From the NCBI GenBank assembly GCA_001600355.1, contig BCJU01000003.1:2050519-2114518 (forward strand): a stretch of 64,000 nt of DNA, in the 5' to 3' direction. A program made the position numbers and the translations under genes. Below, piece after piece: positions 18,505 to 28,080 of the stretch. A model generated the notes under the pieces. The model was not told where the DNA came from. It did no database searches and saw only the letters and a program-made list of their open reading frames with translations. The stretch is from Meira nashicola (Eukaryota > Basidiomycota > Exobasidiomycetes > Exobasidiales > Brachybasidiaceae). The stretch's first letter is position 1. Each line of letters opens with the position of its first letter.

Positions 18505-19962
18505 ATGTCTCGTCCACAAAACGTTGGAATCAAGGGAATCGAAATTTATTTCCCAAAAAGATGCATCTCTCAAGATGATTTGGAAGATTTCGATGGTGCC
18601 GCAAAAGGCAAATACACTATCGGTTTCGGTCAAAAATCTATGGCATGCACTGATGATCGTGAAGATGTAAACTCTTTCGCTTTGACTGTAGTTTCAGGAT
18701 TATTGGAAAAATACCAAGTTGATCTCAAGAGTATCGGTCGTTTAGAAGTCGGTACAGAAACTATTATCGATAAGTCAAAATCTGTCAAATCCGTTTTGAT
18801 GGACTTATTCGTCAAATCCGGCAACACAGATATCGAAGGTTTGGACAACAAAAATGCTTGCTATGGAGGGTAAGTATATGATAAAATTTCACTTGAAAAC
18901 AATAGTACTGACGATGCATTTTCTTTTTTTTTCTGCCTCACTAGAACCGCCGCTCTTTTCAATGCTGTCAACTGGATCGAATCATCTTCTTGGGATGGAC
19001 GTGATGCAATTGTGGTTGCATGTGATATCGCCATCTACGCTGCTGGACCAGCAAGACCTGTTGGAGGTGCTGGTGCAATTGCATTGCTCATTGGTCCTGA
19101 TGCACCAATCGCCTTCGAGCCTGTCCATGGAACCTACATGGCCAACGAGTGGGACTTCTACAAGCCCGATCTCTCTTCCGAATACCCTACAGTTGATGGT
19201 CCACGTACATTGATCACTTATTTGGGTTCTTTAGACAATTGTTATGATGCATACCGCAAAAAGACTGCTAAGTTTTCCGCAAAAGGAGATGCTGCTGCCC
19301 ACGTAAATGGAGATGCATTGTCAAAGGTTACTTTGAACGATTTCGACTACACTATGTTGCACAGCCCTTACTCTAAATTGGTTCAAAAAGGTTTCGGAAG
19401 ATTCTTCTATAACGACTTCTTGTCCAACCCACAAGCAGAAGAATACAAAGATATTCCACAAGAATGGACTAAATTGGAACGTGTAGACACAATCTACAAC
19501 AAGGAAATCGAAAAAGCATTTGCAGGATTCGCTAAATCAGCCATGCAAACCAAATTAGAACCTACAATGGAAGTTGTTCGCAATGTTGGTAACATGTACA
19601 CTGCTTCCCTTTACGGTGGTTTGGCTTCTCTATTATCTAATGTTTCTTCGGAAGAATTGCAAGGAAAGCGTCTTTTGTTCTACTCTTTCGGTAGTGGTAG
19701 TGCTGCAAGTATCTTTAGTGCTCGTGTTCGTGGAGATGTTTCCAATATGGCAAAGCAACTCAAATTGAAAGAACGTTTGGCTGCTCGTAGCGTTGTCCCT
19801 TGTCAAACATATGTCGAATGCCTCAAGACAAGGGAACATACCCATAATGCCGTCAATTATGAACCAAAAGGTCAATTATCCGACTTGTTCGATGGCTCTT
19901 ACTATCTCGAAAAAGTGGACGGAACTTACCGTAGAACATACGGCCGCACAGGGTCAGCATAG
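18505..19962 (+). CDS. ERG13: hydroxymethylglutaryl-CoA synthase
   Basis: Condenses acetyl-CoA and acetoacetyl-CoA to HMG-CoA, the committed entry to the mevalonate/ergosterol pathway. Exons 18505-18869 and 18945-19962 join across a 75-nt intron to 460 residues, the usual length. Catalytic Cys119 lies in [16 protein letters not shown], a motif interrupted by the intron after CYGG. The general-acid Glu region [16 protein letters not shown] and the active-site His in [12 protein letters not shown] are present, and [13 protein letters not shown] is the C-terminal signature. Only one synthase is in view, expected to be cytosolic as there is no targeting extension. Confidence 0.97.
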
Positions 19963-20486
19963 ATCTTGCAATTGGTACAACAGCAAATGTCAAAATAAAA
20001 TTGCCTTTTTCTTAAATAAAAAAAAAGCATGCCCAGGCATCACCTTATGTACAAGTATTCGTACGTCTTTTCTATCCAAATCAATTTGGACCTATTGTCA
20101 TTCTTTTTCTATAGAACGCTGAGACTTATAATTTGTGTGAGTCAAAAATCCTATTCTGTAATGGTAAAGATAGGGAAGCGCGGGAAGTCTTCCCACCAGC
20201 TTCCCTAGGTGACTAGAGTCTAGACCACACCCTTAAATTTTAGCGTGTGGTTGTGGAAACGGGATGACAGGTGGTGCATTTAGGCAAATCTTCCTGCATA
20301 ATTCAAAGCGACTGTGTTCATTCCCCTTACATGCATGTTAATTTCTAGGTAAACAACAGGTGATATCTACCTTTTCATCCATCATCACCATCAATTTTGT
20401 CATTCTTCACCACTGACAGCCATCGGAAAATTTGACGTCAATAGCTTGCAAAGCCCTGCTGTGGCTGCAGCTTGTTCGCACGAAAG
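19963..20486. other. intergenic, HMG-CoA synthase to ALG1
   Basis: Contains the 3' end of the synthase and the promoter of ALG1. An imperfect inverted repeat around 20180-20215 (GGGAAGTCTTCCCACCAGCTTCCC) is the only local structure seen. Confidence 0.35.
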
Positions 20487-22826
20487 ATGTCATTACCGAT
20501 CAATTGGTCTTCGCCTTCCACTTACTTGCATAGACCAATCTTTGTTGCAGGTATAGTGGCAGGAATATTAATGCTGGCAACGTTTGCAGCTTTATTATTT
20601 CTCTTCTTTTGGATAACAATTTCTCGATCTCCTTCAACTACCAGTAAAGCTTCTTTAGGTCGTTCGGCAGCTGTTGTAGTTTTAGGAGATATTGGAAGAA
20701 GTCCAAGGATGTGCTTTCATGCACAAAGTTTAGCAGAAGATGGTTGGCGAGTTGCAATGATAGGATATAAAGGAACACCACCACCGCCTCCATTAAGAAG
20801 ATCTTCGGTTAAACTTCATTATGTCTTTCAACCTTTTGCAAAATTGATCAACATTTTACCAAAAAGAGGTGGAGCTTTTGCATTACTCACTACTCCCCTC
20901 AAGGTGATCGGGCAAAGCTTTGGACTGTTTTGGATCTTGGCAACGCAAGTTAGACCACCACCAGAGCTTATCATTGTTCAAACACCTCCAGCTTTACCTT
21001 CGCTTTTCATCGTCCGTTTGGTTGGCATGTTACTCGGAAGTCGATTGATAATTGATTGGCACAATCTTGGATACTCTATATTGGCATTGAAATTTGCGCC
21101 GACAAGCTTGATTGTACGTACATATTGTGCCTTGGAGAAATGGTGCGGTAGGAGAGCGTTTGCTCATTTGTGCGTGACAAGGGCATTGAGAAAGCATCTT
21201 CAAGAAACTTGGAAAGTTAAAGGACCTATAAGCGTTCTGTATGATCGGCCACCATCACATTACAGAAGAGCAACCGTATTCGAGTCTCATAATCTTATTT
21301 CTCGCTTGATGCCCTCGATCTCTCCACCAATACATCCTGAATGGTATCGGCAGCAGAGCGTTAATACCGATGCAAAGTTGTTCGAGTCGCCTTTCACAAG
21401 AGGAGATAACAGCTATGCTGAATGGCGAGATGACAGACCAGCATTGGTAGTGAGCAGTACGAGCTGGACGGAAGATGAAGATTTTGGAATGCTGCTTAGA
21501 GCTGCTTCTCTGTATGAAAAGCGAGCACGATTACTCAATCGAGAATCAGGCGGCCGCAAGAATTATCGCGATTCGCCCACTTTGCTTGAATCACCTATGC
21601 TAGATAGCCACGGATTGGCTATGGGATGGTCAGGAGGGAATATTGAATCGAAAAGGGACAAGAGTCGTCGTGCATCGCTTTCTGTAGACAATCTACCAAA
21701 AGCCACTAGATTGCCAAAAATGCTATTGATCGTAACAGGAAAAGGTGAATTGCGTGATTACTACGTACGTGAAATCGAACGATTGGAAAGGGAAGAAGAA
21801 TGGCAATATGTTCGAATTCGTACTGCATGGCTTCAAGTGGAAGATTATCCTACTCTCTTGGGATCAGCAGATGTTGGGGTATCTTTGCATTCTTCGTCAT
21901 CTGGAATGGATTTACCGATGAAGGTGGTTGACATGCTTGGCTGCGGTTTAACGGTGTGCACACTAGGATTCCCTTGTGTGAATGAACTTGTCCAACAAGG
22001 GAACAATGGGCTTGTATTTTACAGCGATAAAGAATTGGCAGCACAATTGGAATCTTTGCTTGCTCAACATCCCGAACCGAATTGGCTTGCACATCGTACA
22101 CAACCTATGATCAGCTTATTCCCTGAAGATATACCTAGATCTCCTCCAATTTCTTCATCTTCTTCACCAGTCATAGGATTCGGAGCAGATGCTTCTCGAT
22201 CTTCTTCGCCACCTCCGATAAATGAATATACAGCTCATCCTTCTTCACCTTTACCGTTTTTCACACTCTTGCAAAGTCCGATGCAATCGAATGTGGATCT
22301 TCCGCAAGAGCAAGTAACAAACGGAGACAGTTACGGCGAAGGAGAAGGATACGCACAGTATGATCTTGCAAAGACACGAAATTGGAGTGGAAATTGGAAA
22401 CGTGTCGTACGACCATTGATTATGAAAGCTGATTTAGAAGATGAAAGGGAATCGAGACGTGGTTTGACATCAAACAGTAATAGAGCAATAAAGGCTACTC
22501 CGCCCAATCGGTTAAGCAAAAATACAACGCCAAGGTCAAGCTTTGAATTATTGGATAAGTTGAATGGAGCTGAAGCCACAGCTGGAGATGCACAAGAACA
22601 TGCAGGTGATTTGCGTAGAAGGAAATTACAGTATGAAGAGGAATCTCGATATGGTCAAAATCTATCACCCGAACCAAGTCCACCAAAACCATTATATTCT
22701 TCTCATCGACGTAGTTCGGGTGATGTGATTGGCAATCATACAAATTTAGCAGCTTTGCAAGATCCGATAGAGATTCGTGCTGGATCCAAGATTCCCGGCA
22801 TTCATATCAGTGCGCCTACTTCGTGA
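20487..22826 (+). CDS. ALG1: chitobiosyldiphosphodolichol beta-mannosyltransferase (ALG1)
   Basis: Adds the first mannose to GlcNAc2-PP-dolichol on the cytosolic face of the ER. Start at the ATG at 20487 (the frame opens at a TTG 15 bases earlier). An N-terminal membrane anchor lies at about residues 20-47. Then VVVLGDIGRSPRMCFHAQSLA, the VQTPPALPSL segment, IDWHNLGYSIL, and the late donor-site part DVGVSLHSSSSGMDLPMKVVDMLGCGLTV follow the family order. At 779 residues it is far longer than the roughly 450-500 of most ALG1. The excess is a Ser/Pro-rich insert in the catalytic region (about 360-410) and a disordered tail of about 230 residues after LVFYSDKELAAQLESL. Intronless. Confidence 0.92.
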   Translation: MSLPINWSSPSTYLHRPIFVAGIVAGILMLATFAALLFLFFWITISRSPSTTSKASLGRSAAVVVLGDIGRSPRMCFHAQSLAEDGWRVAMIGYKGTPPPPPLRRSSVKLHYVFQPFAKLINILPKRGGAFALLTTPLKVIGQSFGLFWILATQVRPPPELIIVQTPPALPSLFIVRLVGMLLGSRLIIDWHNLGYSILALKFAPTSLIVRTYCALEKWCGRRAFAHLCVTRALRKHLQETWKVKGPISVLYDRPPSHYRRATVFESHNLISRLMPSISPPIHPEWYRQQSVNTDAKLFESPFTRGDNSYAEWRDDRPALVVSSTSWTEDEDFGMLLRAASLYEKRARLLNRESGGRKNYRDSPTLLESPMLDSHGLAMGWSGGNIESKRDKSRRASLSVDNLPKATRLPKMLLIVTGKGELRDYYVREIERLEREEEWQYVRIRTAWLQVEDYPTLLGSADVGVSLHSSSSGMDLPMKVVDMLGCGLTVCTLGFPCVNELVQQGNNGLVFYSDKELAAQLESLLAQHPEPNWLAHRTQPMISLFPEDIPRSPPISSSSSPVIGFGADASRSSSPPPINEYTAHPSSPLPFFTLLQSPMQSNVDLPQEQVTNGDSYGEGEGYAQYDLAKTRNWSGNWKRVVRPLIMKADLEDERESRRGLTSNSNRAIKATPPNRLSKNTTPRSSFELLDKLNGAEATAGDAQEHAGDLRRRKLQYEEESRYGQNLSPEPSPPKPLYSSHRRSSGDVIGNHTNLAALQDPIEIRAGSKIPGIHISAPTS

Positions 22827-22963
22827 AGAAGGGTGTTTGTTGTAACTGTATGTATTTGTAGATTTGAACGATGGAGATAATATATGTACATTGAAAATGA
22901 GAATGACGGAAAAGTGCTGGGAGATGATGTCGAAATACAAAGCATGAATAATTATTGCAACTA

Positions 22964-24085
22964 TTACGATTCAAAACGGACAAATGCTGATGCATAAGAA
23001 ACAGAACTATCACGAGGACTGATACATTTACTACTTTGTTCGTAACGTGTAAATCGAAGTTGAGATTCTTGTCCTTCTTTTTCTAATTGTGCCAATGCTC
23101 CCAATAAAACTCCAATTGGATGTCTACCACAAATAGTATTATTTGTTGACTTTAAATAACTCGAAAAATCTTTTTGAGTTTCTTGTGCTGTTCGAATATC
23201 TGACGAGTCTAATGAAGTTGGTAAATCTGTATTAGGTATACCAGTAAAGTCACAGGCTTCAGGCGTAGGCAAAGAAGTTGGAAATGTTAATTCCTGTATT
23301 GCCTGTCCATCCAAAGCTCTGATTGAAGCGTGAATGGGTGGATTGTTTATACTGATCGAATTTGTTGACTTTAAATGCTGAATATCCTCTTCCAAATTTG
23401 CTTGATAGTGTGTATAACGAAATCGACTTCCCCAATGACAAAAATCTGAGCTAATGACAAATAATGTTTTCCTTCTTTTGAGATAAGGTGCCAAAAGTTT
23501 ACCAAAAGAATTTTCTTTTGAATCAGAAATAGATCCTACTAAAATAGGTACAATTTTTATATTTTGATTTTCAAATACTTTTCTAATATATGGTAAATGC
23601 ATTTCTATCGAATGTTCATCTTCATCTACTTGTCTTGACATAAATCCATCAAATTTGCCTGTTTCACGTAATTCTTGTATGATTGATTGATCGACTGAAA
23701 GATCACCTATTGGCGTACCGTATTCTTTGCATTTTGTCAACATACAACCATCAACGTAAAAATGATGAGAGGGACCTAAAATGAATACAGTGTCGTATGC
23801 TGTTGGATCGATACATTTGTATGCCCATGCTGCTGCTTTACCAGAATATGAATAACCTGCATGTGGAGCAATGATTGCCTTTAATCCAGGAACGGGTATT
23901 TGTATATTTTCATCATATTGAACTTTTGAACTTAAACCAGTAACATCAACTTCGATCACACTATGAGGTGGTTTTGGTAATCGTTCAGGTTTTGCTATTG
24001 ATAGCCAATTGGTTAGTTGTTGATCCAGTCTTTCTTCATCATCTTCGTACCAAGATCCTGCATGTGATGGTTCACGATATGACAT
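22964..24085 (-). CDS. MEMO1-family protein
   Basis: Product of 373 residues from the ATG at 24085; the frame opens nine bases earlier at a GTG. MEMO proteins fold like metal-dependent non-heme dioxygenases; roles in ErbB2-dependent motility (animals) and invasive growth (budding yeast) are described, biochemical activity is debated. Conserved elements: REPSHAGSWYEDD near the start, APHAGYSYSGKAAAWAY, GPSHHFYVDGC, EHSIEMHLPYI, and SSDFCHWGSRF, which together supply the histidine cluster. A linker after residue 235 is longer than minimal family members. Divergent from MGM1 with a 361-base shared promoter; convergent with ALG1. Confidence 0.93.
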   Translation of the reverse strand: MSYREPSHAGSWYEDDEERLDQQLTNWLSIAKPERLPKPPHSVIEVDVTGLSSKVQYDENIQIPVPGLKAIIAPHAGYSYSGKAAAWAYKCIDPTAYDTVFILGPSHHFYVDGCMLTKCKEYGTPIGDLSVDQSIIQELRETGKFDGFMSRQVDEDEHSIEMHLPYIRKVFENQNIKIVPILVGSISDSKENSFGKLLAPYLKRRKTLFVISSDFCHWGSRFRYTHYQANLEEDIQHLKSTNSISINNPPIHASIRALDGQAIQELTFPTSLPTPEACDFTGIPNTDLPTSLDSSDIRTAQETQKDFSSYLKSTNNTICGRHPIGVLLGALAQLEKEGQESQLRFTRYEQSSKCISPRDSSVSYASAFVRFES

Positions 24086-24446
24086 TCTTACCACCGTTTC
24101 GATTGCTCTTGAAGAAGAGCTTATAGAAGGTGAAAGTCTGTTAATAGAATTTTGCAGTTGAATGGAGTGAGAAGTTGATTACAGGAGGGGTACATGTAGT
24201 ACTATCTGACAAAAGTGGCTTGAGCGTATTGAGGCGGGATTGCTTATTGATTAGAGGTTTAGGCACTTCGCCTGTTGAATCTGTGCTTACGATTTGCGTG
24301 TTAATCAGGGTACGTACAGTACGTATAATCTTTAGCGTGTATCAAATATTTTTTGTACAATATGCACCTCAATCAACATCACAACACGACTTCCATCATT
24401 GCGTAAGTGGTCGCCATCGTATTCAACAAAATATTATCCTGGTGCC
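24086..24446. other. divergent promoter, MEMO gene and MGM1
   Basis: 361 bases. A GTACGTACAGTACGTA near-palindrome lies near 24310-24325. A donor-like GTAAGT at about 24401 hints at a possible 5'-UTR intron for MGM1; not proven. Confidence 0.3.
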
Positions 24447-27341
24447 ATGTCGGCATTAGGTTATACTGCTAGTATGGTGGGCAGATCGCGTGCATTATCT
24501 CGAAATGCTGCTCACCTATCCACAACTCGACCAACACTTCTCAATAACACAATCAGTCTATCAAAAAGGTCATTCTCGACACGTATCATCAGTCGTACTG
24601 CACAAAGACCACAAGTGATTCATCCCTTTCAAAATCAATACAGAACTATGCATGTAAGAGCATTAAGTTTCAGTTCAGTTCCTAGAGCTATGTTGCGTGC
24701 TTTTCGTGTGCCAGGTTATGCTATGTTAACCGGTGGCGGAGCTGCCGCTTATGCAAGTTGGAGATTAGATGATTTTCGTGGAAAGATGGGTGGTCTTTTA
24801 TCCGATGCAGCAGACAGAGCCTCTGATATGTTTGGATCTCTATCGAATGCGACGGGCGAAGCCTTGAACGATGCTCAAGCACGTTGGCAAAAGGTACAAG
24901 AACATTTGGACTCCGTAGAAGCACCCGATTTCCTACGCAATCTTTTCAAATCTTTCGAAGGTAACGGAAAGGAACAAAAAGGATCAGAGGGAGGAAGTGA
25001 AGAAAGTGGTGGAAGTAGTGGAGGTGGAAGTAATGGTGCAGGTCCGGCAGCTGCTCTTAGTGCTGCTGTACTCTCATCTGATGAAGCAAAAGCAGAAGTA
25101 CAAGAAGGTTTACCATCTCCAAAGACAGCCACAGAAGAATTAATGTTACTCACCCGCAAGCTCATCGAAATTCGTAACATTCTCAAAACTGTCGATCATG
25201 AGAGTGATGCATTGACTCTGCCAAGCATCGTGGTCATTGGTAGTCAAAGCAGCGGAAAGAGTAGTGTACTGGAAGCGATTGTTGGACATGAATTCTTACC
25301 GAAAGGCAACAATATGGTCACCCGCCGTCCAATCGAGCTAACCCTGATCCATACATCATCATCCAGTGCAGGCCGTAGCAGTGGACCAGTGGAGTATGCA
25401 GAATTCCCGGGTACCGGAATGGGCAAAGTCACTGATTTCAAACAGGTACAAAAGATGCTCTTTGATCAAAACATGGCAGTTAGCGCCGAAGAATGCGTCT
25501 CGGATACGCCCATCGAACTTCGCATTTACAGTCCACACGTACCTGATTTGACGTTGATCGATTTACCCGGATACGTACAATTATCTTCAATGGATCAACC
25601 GGAAGAATTACGTGAAAAGATTTCAAATCTGTGTGACAAGTACATCGCCGAGCCTAACATCATCTTGGCAGTTTGCGCTGCTGACGTGGATTTAGCAAAC
25701 TCTCCAGCTCTACGTGCATCCCGCAAGGTTGACCCTCTCGGATTGCGTACGATTGGTGTGATTACAAAGATGGATCTCGTGGAACCAGCAGCAGGTGCTG
25801 GAATTCTGAACAACAACAAGTACCCACTCGCACTGGGGTATATTGGTGTCATTTGCAAGAATAAGCTGGGTGTTTTCCAAAATGCATCTGGTCATGACGC
25901 CATCTCTGGTAATGGCAATCTAACTGCACGTACGTTCAAGGAGGAGGAAGAGTATTTTGCACGAAATAAGGAACACTTTGCTGCACCTGCACGAGGTCGG
26001 AATAAGGGTGTTGAGCCGATGGTTGGTACTTCCACTTTACAAAGACGATTAATGAGCGTATTGGAAGAAAGCATGGGATCATCACTTCACGGAATCGCTA
26101 ATGCTGTACAAAGAGAATGTGAAGAAGTATGCTATCAATTCAAGGTGCAATACAACGATCGTAGTATCACAGCAGAGAGCTACGTTGCAGAGACGATGGA
26201 CGCTCTCAAACTTAAGTTCAAAGAGTTTACCGAGCGTTTTGGAAAGCCAGAAGTTAGACACCTATTGAAATGGAATTTGGACGAAAAAGTGATGGACATC
26301 TTGGCACAAATGTACTGGGAAGATCCACGTGCGGAAGAGTTGATCAAATTGGCGGATGATCGTAAAGTGGAAGCAGCAGATTTGGATCGTTACTGGCAAT
26401 ACAAGATTGACGCAAGTAGTTCAGCTTTGACGAAGAGTGGAATTGGTAGAACGAGCACTCAGATTGTTGTTGACGCATTAAGACATCAGGTAGAACAACT
26501 TGCAGAAAGTGAACCATTTAACCATCATCCAGAAGCCAAGGAACGAATTCTAAACTTCTGCACCGATATTCTTCGTGAACGGTTCAGCTTGACGAGTGAT
26601 CAAGTTGAGAATTGTATTAAGCCTTTCAAATATGAGGTCGAGATGGATAAAAGTGAATGGGAAGATGGAAGGACGAGAAGTGTGTCTCTTCTGGAAAGAG
26701 AATTAAAGATGTGCCAAGACGCTGAAGAAAAGATTCGTAAAGCGATCGGGAAGAGGCGATTGAAAGGAGCGATTGATTATGTACTACAACTAGAGGAGCG
26801 AAAGCGAAAGATTGCCATGTCTAAGCTACAGGAGGATGGAGGTGAAACAACCAGCACCGTTATCGATGAACAACAGCAACTTTTGGCTCCTGAATATTCC
26901 AATGCACTGTTAGGAAAAGCACGTGAAGCAATGTTTTTGAATCATCGAACAAACGTACTCAAACTTCGAATGAATGCTCTAAAGTCAAAGAGATGCAAAG
27001 GTGGTCCAGACAATCGTGCGTTTTGTCCTGAAGCATTTCTGAATGTTGTTGCAGATAAGCTCACATATACAGCAGTGATGTTTATCAATATTGAACTTTT
27101 GGCTGAATTCTTTTATCAATTCCCACGTGAAATTGATAGTCATTTAGTCTATGATATGGACAAACAAGAATTAACGCGTTTTGCAAGAGAGAATCCAACA
27201 ATTCGAGCACATTTGGAATTGCAAGACAAGAAGGAAAAGTTGGAATTAGTGATGGATAAGCTTGATTCGTTAGTTAAAATATACCAAGAGAAACAAGCGC
27301 CAAGAAGGGATTCGACCAGTAAAAAGTGGTCCATATTCTGA
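24447..27341 (+). CDS. MGM1: mitochondrial dynamin-like GTPase MGM1/OPA1
   Basis: Mediates inner-membrane fusion and crista shape. The ATG at 24447 gives 964 residues; the same frame opens earlier at a TTG. The N-terminus is Arg/Ser-rich without acids (matrix presequence), followed by a hydrophobic segment VPGYAMLTGGGAAAYASW near residue 90, the expected membrane anchor. A Gly/Ser-rich linker precedes the GTPase domain: G1 GSQSSGKSS near residue 267, G2 VTRRPIEL, G3 DLPG near 371 and G4 TKMD near 440. The middle and C-terminal stalk/GED-like regions follow. Intronless. Length and order match fungal Mgm1. Confidence 0.96.
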   Translation: MSALGYTASMVGRSRALSRNAAHLSTTRPTLLNNTISLSKRSFSTRIISRTAQRPQVIHPFQNQYRTMHVRALSFSSVPRAMLRAFRVPGYAMLTGGGAAAYASWRLDDFRGKMGGLLSDAADRASDMFGSLSNATGEALNDAQARWQKVQEHLDSVEAPDFLRNLFKSFEGNGKEQKGSEGGSEESGGSSGGGSNGAGPAAALSAAVLSSDEAKAEVQEGLPSPKTATEELMLLTRKLIEIRNILKTVDHESDALTLPSIVVIGSQSSGKSSVLEAIVGHEFLPKGNNMVTRRPIELTLIHTSSSSAGRSSGPVEYAEFPGTGMGKVTDFKQVQKMLFDQNMAVSAEECVSDTPIELRIYSPHVPDLTLIDLPGYVQLSSMDQPEELREKISNLCDKYIAEPNIILAVCAADVDLANSPALRASRKVDPLGLRTIGVITKMDLVEPAAGAGILNNNKYPLALGYIGVICKNKLGVFQNASGHDAISGNGNLTARTFKEEEEYFARNKEHFAAPARGRNKGVEPMVGTSTLQRRLMSVLEESMGSSLHGIANAVQRECEEVCYQFKVQYNDRSITAESYVAETMDALKLKFKEFTERFGKPEVRHLLKWNLDEKVMDILAQMYWEDPRAEELIKLADDRKVEAADLDRYWQYKIDASSSALTKSGIGRTSTQIVVDALRHQVEQLAESEPFNHHPEAKERILNFCTDILRERFSLTSDQVENCIKPFKYEVEMDKSEWEDGRTRSVSLLERELKMCQDAEEKIRKAIGKRRLKGAIDYVLQLEERKRKIAMSKLQEDGGETTSTVIDEQQQLLAPEYSNALLGKAREAMFLNHRTNVLKLRMNALKSKRCKGGPDNRAFCPEAFLNVVADKLTYTAVMFINIELLAEFFYQFPREIDSHLVYDMDKQELTRFARENPTIRAHLELQDKKEKLELVMDKLDSLVKIYQEKQAPRRDSTSKKWSIF

Positions 27342-28080
27342 TAATACTTTTTCATAAGATGCTTGATCTCGTTGCCATCGTTTAATTATCACCTGTACTT
27401 TTTCACGTTTCGTATTTATACCACTATTCCTTTTTATATCACACCATAATTCTAGTACACCTGCTGAGCACTTCTGCCGAATCCGCGTATGCTTGCATGT
27501 AAAATGAAATTAATCACACGCCCCACGTTCACAAAAAGCCGTTTTTTTTAAATAGCACCGTGGCACAAAGCGGCTATTAGCCGATAGGGACGGATAGATA
27601 AAAAAAATATGTAAGACGTAACCGAAGAGGTACTCATACACACCCACAGCCCTAGTGCGCGTTCTACTGCAAACGAATTTCCTATGCAAATCGCTATCGA
27701 TGCAAATGGATAATCCTTCTCATAGAGAGAGTCTTTTTTCTCATCATGTATGCGCGCAGACTTGAATGAAGGAGACGGCTTATGATCCTTCTTCTCCCTT
27801 GTCCGCCGATTGGAGGATATACGTCTTTACCTCAACATTGCGAACTTGAAGAGAAAAGCTGTACAAACGTTTAGGACCAAATCTGCGTTTCATCGGCGCT
27901 TTTCTTTTTACAGCCCCCGCTTCGAGATTTTTGTTTTGTGTGTGTTATTTATCACAAATTTATCCGTGCTTTTCTAATTGCAATCTTCTGGAACAAGAGA
28001 TAATCCAAAGCATTAAACTTTTTTTTTTCTTTGGCCGATGCAAGCTTGATTACATCTTTTGTGCAAACAGAATTCTTGTC
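27342..28080. other. 0.7-kb intergenic region upstream of the zinc-finger gene
   Basis: Holds the MGM1 3' end and the promoter/leader of the zinc-finger factor. T-runs lie at 27541-27550 and 28019-28030. No zinc-responsive element of the known yeast type was found by eye. Confidence 0.35.

Noticed and set aside
24399..24446. Upstream start for MGM1
   Set aside because: The frame opens at a TTG with a donor-like GTAAGT nearby; the ATG at 24447 begins a typical presequence.
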